Origin: Tetracladium setigerum
Taxonomy: Eukaryota; Ascomycota; Leotiomycetes; Helotiales
Length of the DNA stretch: 64,000 nt
Assembly: GCA_031472005.1 (NCBI GenBank)
Contig: PZJY01000012.1
Span: 1,798,001-1,862,000, forward strand
Reading direction: 5' to 3'
Position 1 is the first letter of the stretch; each line of letters opens with the position of its first letter. The notes under the pieces were generated by a model. The model saw nothing but the letters and a program-made list of their open reading frames with translations, did no database searches and was not told the origin of the DNA. Below are positions 20,428 to 29,691 of this stretch, one piece after another. Both the position numbers and the translations under genes were made by a program.

Positions 20428-21828
20428 ATGGCCAAACAAATATCCCCGGTCTCCTCGTGTCGTTCGTGGCAGGGCAGCCATCCCACACACACTCTGTCTC
20501 ACCAGTCCCGGACCCCTACGACTTTAATATCATCAAAATTACATCACCACCAAGCTCACCCCATACTCCCATCATCGCCCAGGCGACATAATTTCAACTT
20601 GCACCGTCTCCCTACACACATTATCCTTCTAATACTCCTGTCATGTTTTGCTCCTCTTACCAAAGCCGCAACGCTCTACATTCCTGAACAAATGGTTGAG
20701 ACTCCCAAGAATCTGGTACCCGCCGCTCCAGAGCATCCTGAAGATCCCAGATCAGCACTTTCGCGTCTTGCTCAATCCGGCCCACTCCTAGTTGATCTAT
20801 CACCACCACCACCAGCTGCAAACGCGCATGATTGGACTCTGGCAACTGTCGCAGATGATTTGAGGAAGAGGCAGGTTGGCGAAGATGAGCCAGCTAAAAC
20901 AACGACAAGCAAACAAACGTCAACCACTACTGCAAGGGCCGACACTAAATCCACCTCGACTTCCACCTCAACATCAGCAACACAATCATCCTCCTCAACA
21001 GCAAGCATCGCAGCCGCAGCGGAGACTGGATCAACTCCTCTCCCGCAAGCATTCGATAATGGTTTCAGTGGCAATATCACCCAGTCTTGTGAATCATTCA
21101 TGAACAATATGATCAACAGCGAAACGTTCAAGGCTTGTTTACCTTTCTCGCTTCTCATCCAAGTAAGAGAATCTTTTGTCTCACCAACACCCGCTCACAA
21201 CACACTAACCCACCCGCCACAGAACTCAAACTCCTACTTCCAAACTGCCAAATCAGTTCTCCTCACCACCCGTCTCCTCGATTACACATGCGCAGCAAAC
21301 ACCACGCGCTGCACCACCGCTCTCAATGCCTTCGCCGCCAACATCACACAACCCAGCTCCTGCGCCTCCGACATCGCCAAAGGCAACCCCATGATAGCTC
21401 AAGCCCACCTCGGTCTGCTCGCCTACAAACCACTCTTCACGGCCTCCTGCCTGCGCAATTCGCGCACCTCCTCCTACTGCTTCGCCGATGCCGTCACAAA
21501 CAGGACTTCGCCGAGTGATGCGTATGTGTACTACCTACCGCTCAACAGCACCTTACCGGATACGTACAACTCGAGTTGTACAAGCTGTTTGAAGGACACA
21601 ATGGCTGTGTTTAGCGGGAGTGATGATGGAAAGGGTGGTGGGAATGCGGCCTTGGGTTACACCTATGTCAATGCTGCGGAGCGGATTAATCTGCAATGCG
21701 GCGCCGGCTTTGCGAATACAACTTTGGCTATAACGGTCTCTAGCGGAGCATCCTCACCGTCGTCATCACCATCGGGGATGGTAGGATTAATAGCATTGGT
21801 GCTGGCGGTTGGAAGTTGGTTGTTGTAA
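20428..21828 (+). CDS. GPI-anchored cell-surface protein, DUF7729-like
   Basis: Two exons, 20428-21162 and 21223-21828, encode 446 aa. The ATG has a near-perfect context (CACCATGG). A hydrophobic signal segment is at about 63-78 (HIILLILLSCFAPLTKA), unusually far from the N terminus. It is followed by a dibasic KR site in DDLRKRQVG, a Ser/Thr-rich stretch (residues 145-195), then a Cys-containing globular domain with many Asn-X-Ser/Thr sites. The C terminus has a Ser/Pro spacer and a hydrophobic tail (MVGLIALVLAVGSWLL) typical of GPI attachment. The cysteine pattern (TQSCESF, YTCAANTTRC, SSCASD, SCLRN, SSYCFADA, SSCTSCLKD, LQCGAGF) fits the fungal DUF7729 family; function is unknown. The 60-nt intron keeps frame and has no stop. 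Confidence 0.82.
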   Translation: MAKQISPVSSCRSWQGSHPTHTLSHQSRTPTTLISSKLHHHQAHPILPSSPRRHNFNLHRLPTHIILLILLSCFAPLTKAATLYIPEQMVETPKNLVPAAPEHPEDPRSALSRLAQSGPLLVDLSPPPPAANAHDWTLATVADDLRKRQVGEDEPAKTTTSKQTSTTTARADTKSTSTSTSTSATQSSSSTASIAAAAETGSTPLPQAFDNGFSGNITQSCESFMNNMINSETFKACLPFSLLIQVRESFVSPTPAHNTLTHPPQNSNSYFQTAKSVLLTTRLLDYTCAANTTRCTTALNAFAANITQPSSCASDIAKGNPMIAQAHLGLLAYKPLFTASCLRNSRTSSYCFADAVTNRTSPSDAYVYYLPLNSTLPDTYNSSCTSCLKDTMAVFSGSDDGKGGGNAALGYTYVNAAERINLQCGAGFANTTLAITVSSGASSPSSSPSGMVGLIALVLAVGSWLL

Positions 21829-22739
21829 TAAAACGAAAGAAAAGAAAGAAAAGAGAAGGAGAAAGAAAACTGGAACGCTCGCTCACTCACTTATTCCCTC
21901 CCTCCCTCCCTCCTAGCACCGACGGCACCTTGTACGCCAACACAACAAACTACATAACAACACACACCACGCAACCGACTGAGCGACGGACAGTTTAGAT
22001 TCTTCTTTTTTCTTCTACGGCAGCATAGCATGGAAAACGGGACGGACCAGACCACAAAATGGGACGGACGGGCATACAATTGGATTTTTTTGGATAGGAT
22101 TATTTTTTGGAAACATTGGGAGCGGGCGTTTCATACCCAAATGCTTGAAGGACATATTTTTTGACTTCTAAAACAAACTTATTTACACACGCGCACACGC
22201 ACACAACAATTACCTAACTAACTAGACACTTAACTCAGACGATTAATTTTTAAATGTACAAAAACTATTTTCACATTTATATAATGCTTGATGCTTGTAC
22301 TTTGGGAAGGAGGTTTGGTTCAATATAGACATTGTGATATGCTCTCTCTTTCTTCTCTCCTATTGCCCCTCGTGCGTACCTATGGTATGGCGGGTACCAT
22401 TTCCCATCAACACCTTGTGTTGGAAATAAAGCCCTTTTTTTAACCTTTTCAAGAGTCCGCTTTTGCTTAAGAGGGAAAAAATCAAGGGAAAGTGGACGGA
22501 AGATGCTACGATATAAAAAAAATGTAGTTGATTCATGCTGCGTTTCATCTTGATTCCTTCCGTTATCTATCATTCTTCAGGTTTCGACACTTTTCCTTAT
22601 TCAAAATGAATGTAATCTTCCACTTTCTTTTCCCTTTCATGCGGATTCTCCGCTTCTATATGATAAGATTCTGGTGTTTCTTGATCCCTCTCTTTGAGAG
22701 AGAGAGTGTGTGTGTCTCTCTCTCTTTCTCTTTCCCAAT
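21829..22739. other. Convergent 3' region
   Basis: 3' flanks of the DUF7729-like gene and the low-complexity gene. It holds purine-rich (AAAGAAAG) and CCCTCC tracts, and a GA run followed by TG and TC runs near 22690-22735 that could fold back. No gene. Confidence 0.55.
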
Positions 22740-24191
22740 TCATAGCCCGTCCCTAAACCCCAATAACCCACCACTCTTCCTTCCTTCGCTCTCACTCTCA
22801 CTCCGAAACTGTAACGCTTTCCCACCACCACCCTTCCCCACAGTCTCATCCTCATCCTCATCCTCACAATCTTCATTCTCAATCTCCAACACCCTCCCCC
22901 TTTCACCCGCTCCACTTCTCCCCAACCTCAACCCACCACCACCTGCACTTCCAAACATCCCTCCTCCTCCTCTTCCTCCTCCTATCCCAGTGCAATCATC
23001 ACGAGTAGTAAATCGGTATCGCCGATCATCGAACCTATAAACATCCTCACTCTCAACCTCAACCTCAGCCTCAACTTCAAGTCCATCAATCCCTACCCCT
23101 CCCAAACCATGACCACCTATTATCACCCCATCACATCCAAGTCCCAGCCCTTCCTGTTCTATTTCCAAGTAATGGAGAGGGATTTGTTGTCCTATAAATC
23201 CCATACCACCACCACCAATAATAGAAGGATGAAAAGCAGTAGTAGAAGGAAGTGTCGTGATTTGTGCTGGAATCAAATCAATATTTGGAACTAAGAGGAG
23301 AATCATGGTGCTAGAATTGTTGTTGTCTTCTTCAAACCCGACGATTAGATCTGGTGGGCCTTCGACAAGTCTTGGGACGAGGAACTCGTTGCATTTGCTG
23401 TTGCTCTTGCTGTTCGTCTGACTGTTGTTGTTGTTGTTGCTATTGAGTGGTGGTAGTGGTGGTAGTGATGGTAGTGGATCTTTCGATGTCATCTCCCTCC
23501 TCGTATTTAAGCTTGACGTCGTCGTCGTCCTCCTCGTCGAGGTCTTTGGTGGTGCGTGTGAATCCATTTTGGTGTTTTTTTGTGGAGGCGAAATACCATT
23601 TCTTTTCTCATTCTTCCCATTCCAATTGTTAAAATTGCCATCATCCCAACTACTTCCTCCTCCTCCTAACCGACCGCCACCACTTGTACTCGGCCGTCGC
23701 GGTAAACTTCCACCTGCTCCTCCACTATTTGTTGTACTCGACCTCTCCAAACGCGAGACTTGCAATGAAGGTCTACTAGGAGGTGTAATCACGGTTTGTT
23801 GTTGATGATCAATTGAAACTCGTGGGATATAAGGTTGAACTTGGTGCTGCTGTTCTTGTATCTCTATCTGAGGAGGAATAAGAGGAAGAGGACGAGGTGG
23901 TGGATGCCCAGCAGAGAAGTTTGGATCTTGTATTTGAGGAGGACCGAGAGATATAGGTATGTCTGGAGGACGGAGAGGTGTTAGACGAGATGAGTTTGAT
24001 AATGGTGGTTGCATTTGTATTTGTACTTGTTCATAGTGTTGTTTTTCTTGTAAGATTGGTCGGGATGCGTTGTGAGATGACGCATTCCCTCTTGGGCGTT
24101 GATGTTGGTGTTGCTTTGTGTGTGGGTGTCTTGCTCGTTTGCGTCGCAAGAAGGAGGAGGGCCAGAAGCATCGGAAGCCGCATGTGCACAT
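22740..24191 (-). CDS. Low-complexity protein of unknown function
   Basis: One open frame of 483 codons with an ATG at 24191 and a TGA at 22740. The N terminus is Cys-rich and hydrophobic (MCTCGFRCFW) followed by a basic RRKRAR cluster, an arrangement often seen in S-acylated membrane-attached proteins; this is inference. The middle is rich in Gln, Pro, Ser and Asn (runs of Asn near residue 250). The C-terminal 150 residues are Gly-rich with acidic EVEAEVEVESED and EDCEDEDEDE blocks. No domain is recognised. Length and lack of stops in a repetitive sequence are the main evidence, so part of the frame may be fortuitous. Confidence 0.55.
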   Translation of the reverse strand: MCTCGFRCFWPSSFLRRKRARHPHTKQHQHQRPRGNASSHNASRPILQEKQHYEQVQIQMQPPLSNSSRLTPLRPPDIPISLGPPQIQDPNFSAGHPPPRPLPLIPPQIEIQEQQHQVQPYIPRVSIDHQQQTVITPPSRPSLQVSRLERSSTTNSGGAGGSLPRRPSTSGGGRLGGGGSSWDDGNFNNWNGKNEKRNGISPPQKNTKMDSHAPPKTSTRRTTTTSSLNTRREMTSKDPLPSLPPLPPLNSNNNNNSQTNSKSNSKCNEFLVPRLVEGPPDLIVGFEEDNNNSSTMILLLVPNIDLIPAQITTLPSTTAFHPSIIGGGGMGFIGQQIPLHYLEIEQEGLGLGCDGVIIGGHGLGGVGIDGLEVEAEVEVESEDVYRFDDRRYRFTTRDDCTGIGGGRGGGGMFGSAGGGGLRLGRSGAGERGRVLEIENEDCEDEDEDETVGKGGGGKALQFRSESESEGRKSGGLLGFRDGL

Positions 24192-25514
24192 ATCGATATT
24201 TTTTTGTAATGTTTCTGGGAGGTGGTTTGGGGTTTCGTTGATTTTTGGGTGTGTATGTCGTGAAGGATGGTTTGGTGGAGGTAATGGGAAAGTAACTAAT
24301 GAGATTTCTTTTGGGTTTAGGCGGGAGAAGTAGTGATTCTTCTGTTTTGAGAAAACAGAGGTGGAGGGTGCAATGGCGATTGTTCAAAGACCAGTTTGAA
24401 CTTCTCTTCGAGAATGGTATCAAAGCAAGTAAAAACAAAGAAGAAGTCAATCTGCAAATAAGTAAATCAGTGAATTGAAAATGAATAAGAGACAAGCCTC
24501 ATTGAGAATTACAGATATCGTACGGAGAACAAGAAACAAGAAAGTTGAAGATACAAGAATCATATATGTATTAAGTCTTAATAGCAAGTATCAACCAACA
24601 AAGCGAAGCCAGCTAACCAGCACGGAATCGAATTGAAAGCTGGTACCACCATACCAACGAAAGATGTGTACACATCACCCGGAAACTCTCCGCACGGTTC
24701 GAAACATGCCTTTAGCTCGGCGCAGTACATATTCATAAGCCTAACCATATAGGAAAGCACCTACATACATCTACCTACATATTATGTGGTGATCCGTGTT
24801 TGTTTACAATCTCTCGCTTAAAATCGAACTCCGCCACCACTCGCCACACCTCCCTGCAGATTCTTTCCCTCATTCATTCTCGGATATGGCCTTCACTTAT
24901 CAAGTTGTACTGTACTGTGTGTACATGTCGTTGGTTACACGGATCAAGATCACAAATCAGGAATTTCAGATGCAATCGACTCAATCGAGATATAAGTCGG
25001 AATCTGGTCGTGCAGTCGAGATTGAATGTGGTAAGTGATGGTGAGGTCCCCGCTCGAGCTCGTCTTTGGGGAGAGGGGTACTTGCTTTCTCATCCTTTCG
25101 TAATGAAGTCTTTTTACTTTTACTGTTTATGTTTATCTCTCTCAAGATTCACAAAAATCCAGATCCCTCCCTTTTACCACTGAAGTGCGTGTGAACATGA
25201 GTGAGAATGTAAGGGTTTGGTTGTATGACCCCAGCTAGCACACTCCACACTGCTACCGTTTACTGCATAATTAAAGCTGATACACTGTACAACCGCACAA
25301 TGCACAAATCCTATGGCCCGGATCCAGTTTGCTACTTATAATTTTCGGCTCGCAAGAATTTTCACTTGATTCGCTTGAATAATGGAGCGGCATAAATCAC
25401 CGTGTTCTTGCAAAACTAGAGGGACTTGATATCATACATTTGATTTCATGTTTTATTTGATTCTATCTCATAACTTCGTTGTATTCATGAGCATCCCACC
25501 ATTCTCTAGTTTTT
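24192..25514. other. Intergenic between two minus-strand genes
   Basis: Promoter of the low-complexity gene and 3' flank of the GH5 gene. Only short open frames, none recognised. Confidence 0.5.
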
Positions 25515-26713
25515 TTAGTTCCAGGCAGCACCCCAAACAGTTGGGAAGCTTGTGTTTCTCCAGTCCTTCCAGTCTTGGCTCAACAGTCCAAAACCCTCAT
25601 CGTAATCAGCACGTCCCTCTCTGATATAATAACTTCCCTGCAAAGCCCAATAAGCCCAGCCAACTTGATTCTGTCCCAACCAGTTCGACAAGCAATCATA
25701 ATAGACCTGCTCATTCTTGCTTGGCCCATTCTGTGCCCATCCAAACTCACTCAGGAAGATAGGACCAGTGTAAGCTTGCTTGCTCTCAACCAAGAAACCT
25801 GGGTCAACATCCAACTTTGCGGCGTAGCGAGAGCACTCATTAGTGTATGATCCACTCCAGGTGTAGGTATGGAATTCCCACACGGTCTTCTTCTCAATGC
25901 CCAACTTCTTGCGGTCGAAGTTCTTGTTCTTCAGGAACTCAAGCTCAAGAGCGTAGTTCACGCCTCCAATAACCACCAATCCTTGAGGATCAGCCTTGTG
26001 AACGGCAGCGGCTCCTCTCTCCACAAACTCATACCAATCCGAGTTGTTCTGGCCTTGAACAGCGCGCAACTCGTTTCTCAGCGAGTAGCCAACGACATTG
26101 GGGAATAGCTTGCCGAATTTCGCCATCTCGCTAAGTCCGTTAATCCAATTCTTGGTGTTGAAGTTGCGAGAGTTGGCCTCGACGTAGCCGGATGCCTCGT
26201 CCCACCAGCCGTTGCCGTCGTTGGTACTGCAGCACCATCCAGCAGCGGAGTTGTGGTTATCGAGGATAACCATGATGCCTTTCAGTCCGAGGGAAGCAAT
26301 GACTGCAGCGAAAGTTCCACGGGTGGTGGCGAGCAAAAGGAGAGGGTTCTTCTGGACGACTTTCTTGTAGAGGTCTGTGACATCCTTTCCAAGTCCAGTC
26401 TCTGCGGCAGCGTCCTTGAAGGAGTGGGCGATAAGTTGGTGGGGGTTGAGTGCCATATCGGTGGAGTAGGTAAGACGAACACAGTTGAATCCATTCTTTG
26501 CGATCCAGGAAGTGATGTAGCCGATGGATTGGGCGTGGAGACCTTCGGGAATGTTGGTTTCACCATGGCCGGCCCAGTTAACGCAATTGAGCTTGACGCG
26601 TTGGTTGCGGGAGTTGAGAATCCATCGGTCGTCGGTGTGGAGGGTTTGGGGGTGGCGATGGATGAGAAGACCGTGATGAGGAGGTAGACGGGGGTGAGGA
26701 GACGGAACAACAT
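25515..26713 (-). CDS. Secreted glycoside hydrolase family 5 enzyme, with a -1 frameshift after the signal peptide
   Basis: Minus-strand gene of about 399 aa once one base is restored. The ATG at 26713 begins an ideal signal peptide (MLFRLLTPVYLLITVFSS), but that frame leaves the enzyme frame at a run of five G (five C on the coding strand) at 26648-26652; a sixth base joins it to TLHTDDRWILNSRNQRVKLN. The mature part is a GH5 barrel: NGFNCVRLTYS, ILDNHNSAAGWCCSTNDGNG, acid/base Glu in RNELR, HTYTWSGSY, nucleophile Glu in LSEFGW, and WAYWALQG. GH5 enzymes cut beta-glucans, mannans or related chains; the subfamily is not assigned. The alternative start at 26774 gives a long N terminus without a signal and is unlikely. 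No intron is seen. Confidence 0.85.
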
Positions 26714-27655
26714 TTTGAGAAAGGGTTTTGTCGTGAGACAAGACTGTATTCAAATGAGATGAAGTGAGTGGCAAAAGGAAAGAGAAACTCTAGAGCTTGA
26801 AGACTACTGCATCTTTATACTCTTCACAAGCTCCAAATTGAAAAATCCACATTTGCGCGATATACTTTGGACAAGACTTTTGTCCAATTTCCCCAAGACG
26901 TTAAATTCTCTAGACGGGGGAAACGGATCCGCTGATAGTAAGAAACTTTCATCTGCAGTTGAGCATCTCGAGATGTCTTCTAGTGAGAAGGATCGTCATG
27001 CAATCCACAGCTCTTGGCCTTTGACACGCACCTGACGAACCATACGACTACCGAGCCTCGGAAGATCTATTTTCTACGTGAGGAATCCAACGGGCGAACT
27101 CCTCAGCCTTGGTCTAAATGCGTGAATGCGGAGGGATGGCGGGGTTGTGGGGTAGTTTGTTTACACGGCACCGAGTTCCCCGATAAAAAAACATCCCACT
27201 CTTTTAACCTCAAAATCAAGCTTGAATAATCCTATCCAGACTTGGAAGACCCGTATACAACCGAACATCTGACATGGAGCTTCTCGGAAAGACCCGAGAA
27301 TCATGTGGAGGTGCTAGACCGTAAGTTAAATCAAACCACGTGAAAACATTTCTTCCTTGATGTTCATGCAGGTACGTCTTGGAGCCCTAGCTCAATAATT
27401 TACCAAGTTTCTTATGAACATCCCATAGGTCTTGTACAGTGCAGCTTTCAAAAACCCATGTAATATTGAAAGACGGCCATGAGACCACCCAGTTCTTCGC
27501 TTGCTGCTCGTCTCCTCACATCCGGGTTCCCCATGCTATCGGGATCATCTTCCCCTTTGTTTCCTTCCACCAGGCTGCTCTCCTCACTCTCCGCCTATTC
27601 CCCGCCTCCACCATCCCTCTCGACGTCTCAAAAGAAGCGAAATATTAAGTTCCTG
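26714..27655. other. Promoter of the GH5 gene and 3' flank of the acidic orphan gene
   Basis: No gene. The part next to the GH5 start holds a TATA box. Short plus-strand frames near 27.5-27.75 kb overlap the next gene on the opposite strand and are not credible. Confidence 0.5.
26814..26819 (-). promoter_or_regulatory. TATA box of the GH5 gene
   Basis: TATAAA on the minus strand, about 100 bases before the ATG at 26713, within the usual distance for regulated fungal genes. Confidence 0.5.
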
Positions 27656-28297
27656 TTATTTGGGATTGACGGCGGCAGGATTGTCGTATTCCCAGTCCAT
27701 TATTTCCATCTCACTTTCCTCCTGTTCATCTTCCCTCGTCTCGCTCTCTGAATCTTGCTCCTCCGCCAGTAAATCATAGGTTTCTTTAACGAAATGGGAA
27801 ATTAACTCAAGATTGACTTTAAGATGTTTGATTTTCTCTGTCGACAGGCCCTGAGATTTGGGATTTGGGACAGAAGGCGCTGGTTCGGTTGGGTCTTGCG
27901 ATGCAGTCTTACTTGGAAGTGGAGTATCAACGTTTGGGATAGCGTTCATTTGCTCTTGGTTTCCGTGGTCTGGTTGGTTGCTGTGATAATCTAGAGATAG
28001 AGTCTGGCTGGGATTGTATGCACCAAGGTGGAAGCTGGAAGACATGGCAGAATTTACTTGGCCCTCGTTCTGCTGTGGATGGTTCCGGTTGTCGTTGCTC
28101 ATTAAAGCACGTTCGTCTTGCCTAGCAGCATTATTGTTCACTAATCCCAAGCTCTCGGTGCCAGTTCCACCGATCGGTTCCCAATAATAAGCACTTCTAC
28201 GGCGTGATTCGAAGTGAGAAGGGACTGGTTCATCGTAGGTGGGACTGTAGTCTTGGTCGCCCTCGTCATCCCAGTCGTCCATGTTATTGAAATCCAT
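27656..28297 (-). CDS. Acidic protein of unknown function
   Basis: Single frame of 213 codons, ATG at 28297 and TAA at 27656. The ends are strongly acidic: MDFNNMDDWDDEGDQDY at the start and EEQDSESETREDEQEESEMEIMDWEYD near the end. The middle is polar with many Asn, Gln and Ser. A short amphipathic helix lies at about 153-178 (KIKHLKVNLELISHFVKETYDLL). No family is recognised. Acidic ends with one helix would fit a small nuclear or scaffolding protein, but this is only composition. Confidence 0.6.
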   Translation of the reverse strand: MDFNNMDDWDDEGDQDYSPTYDEPVPSHFESRRRSAYYWEPIGGTGTESLGLVNNNAARQDERALMSNDNRNHPQQNEGQVNSAMSSSFHLGAYNPSQTLSLDYHSNQPDHGNQEQMNAIPNVDTPLPSKTASQDPTEPAPSVPNPKSQGLSTEKIKHLKVNLELISHFVKETYDLLAEEQDSESETREDEQEESEMEIMDWEYDNPAAVNPK

Positions 28298-28919
28298 AAT
28301 TGAGGGTTGAGATTCTACTCCACTTGCAGAAAAGATAGGCCCGCGGTTAGAAGAGACCCATACCGGAAAAAACCAAGCTTTCTATCGTCAGGTACTAAAT
28401 TAAAGAAATGAAATTCTTGCAAGGGATTGTGTGAAATCTTGAAAAGGAATCAACCAGAACGGGAACAGAGATTTGGATTGGATGTCTTTGGAATCGAACA
28501 TGTTTCAGCAGATAAAGATTTTCAATGAAAGATTGTTGAAATTTCAAAAATATCTCCTGCAGAATTTGATAGCCAGCATGCAAAATCAAAGAGAGTTCAG
28601 TAATGGCTTTGAAAATTTAGAGAATGGTGGAAGCTCTCCTTGAAAGACCTTGTCAAATATACACACATGTACCAGACATATCTCGAACAACGCTTTGTTT
28701 ACGAAAGGTAAGTTTCTAGATGGTAGCTCAGTACGATTCATCCAAGAATATAAAAGTCAGAGAACCATGACAACAGTTTCATGGGGTTGGCGGATAGTAT
28801 ATATCTTTCCTTTCTCTCTCGTTGAGGTGCAAACAAATAAGCTCACGACTTCACAACAACTATCTGCACACACTCATCAATCAATCTTTCTCTACTATTT
28901 CATTCCACCATTCCGCAAG

Positions 28920-29270
28920 ATGGCTTTATCATACCTACTGCTCTTGCAAGGTCTTTTCGGTTGTGATATTTATTGTTGCAGCGGTCACTTGCTTGCTATT
29001 GCCAAGACCTCCTCGATCCCCTCCTCAAAAACTCCAAAAAAAATCTCTAAAAAAATTAAGAAGACATACAACAGCTGGGATTCGCTGGTGGTCACCCACC
29101 CAACTACTAATCAACCGATCTGAAGCTTGTGTATGGCAGAGCGGACGGGATGCCCAATTCTCTTCAGTCTATGGTCGTATGTTGAAGGTTGTGGTGTTTG
29201 TTTTGTGATATATACCACCTATCCTACCCTGCCTGACCAGGGCATCTTTTCCAAGACACTTTTTATCTAG
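28920..29270 (+). pseudogene. Small reading frame interrupted by an in-frame TGA
   Basis: From an ATG in good context (CAAGATGG) the frame runs 67 codons to TGA at 29121, then continues 48 codons to TAG at 29268. Both halves look like protein: SWDSLVVTHPTTNQPI before the stop and SLCMAERTGCPILFSLWSYV after it. A CGA to TGA change would explain the stop. The alternative frame over 28960-29010 reads as a better membrane segment, so extra indels near the A runs at 29030-29060 are possible. No family is recognised. Confidence 0.3.
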
Positions 29271-29646
29271 AATATGCAACAGTAGCAAACGCGGACAAAG
29301 TTTTTCGAAAAATCAAAATAAAACCATGGGTCATTTGGTAGTATTACTTTCTACAGAATATATTCCTTGGTGGTCAGAATTTGTCTTCGCGGAGTGGAAT
29401 ACCACGTGACCTTTCTGTATAGTACATCAGGAGAGCAATACCCATCACATCTGACTTTCCAAGCTTTGATCCTGATAATGCAATACAATCCAACATTTGT
29501 TTCTTGATAAACTTTCATTCTCTTGATCAAATATTCTCTGACACGAGAAAAACCAACTGAAAGGAAGAAAAATAAATACAACTTTGGAAAAACATGTACT
29601 AATTGCAATCCTAAAACCCACAAAATTTCATAATATGATGGGGATG

Positions 29647-29670
29647 GATCTGATCTGATCAGATCAGATC
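29647..29670. repeat. Perfect 24-base palindrome of GATC/GATCT units
   Basis: The stretch is identical to its own reverse complement and lies 22 bases beyond the stop codon of the beta-galactosidase gene, so the transcript could form a hairpin in its 3' UTR. Confidence 0.8.
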
Positions 29671-29691
29671 TTCATGATCCTCAAGAGATCT

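Larger units (their letters stand above)
28298..29691. other. Intergenic with a small protein-like relic
   Basis: Promoter of the acidic orphan, then a broken small reading frame at 28920-29270 and the 3' flank of the beta-galactosidase gene with a GATC palindrome. Confidence 0.45.

Noticed and set aside
22528..23040. 170-codon plus-strand frame rich in Phe, Ser and Pro
   Set aside because: Overlaps the 483-codon minus-strand frame at its 3' end and consists of low-complexity pyrimidine-rich translation.
24690..24715. GGTTCGAAACATGCC, resembling a tRNA B box
   Set aside because: No matching A box, acceptor stem or cloverleaf could be found around it.
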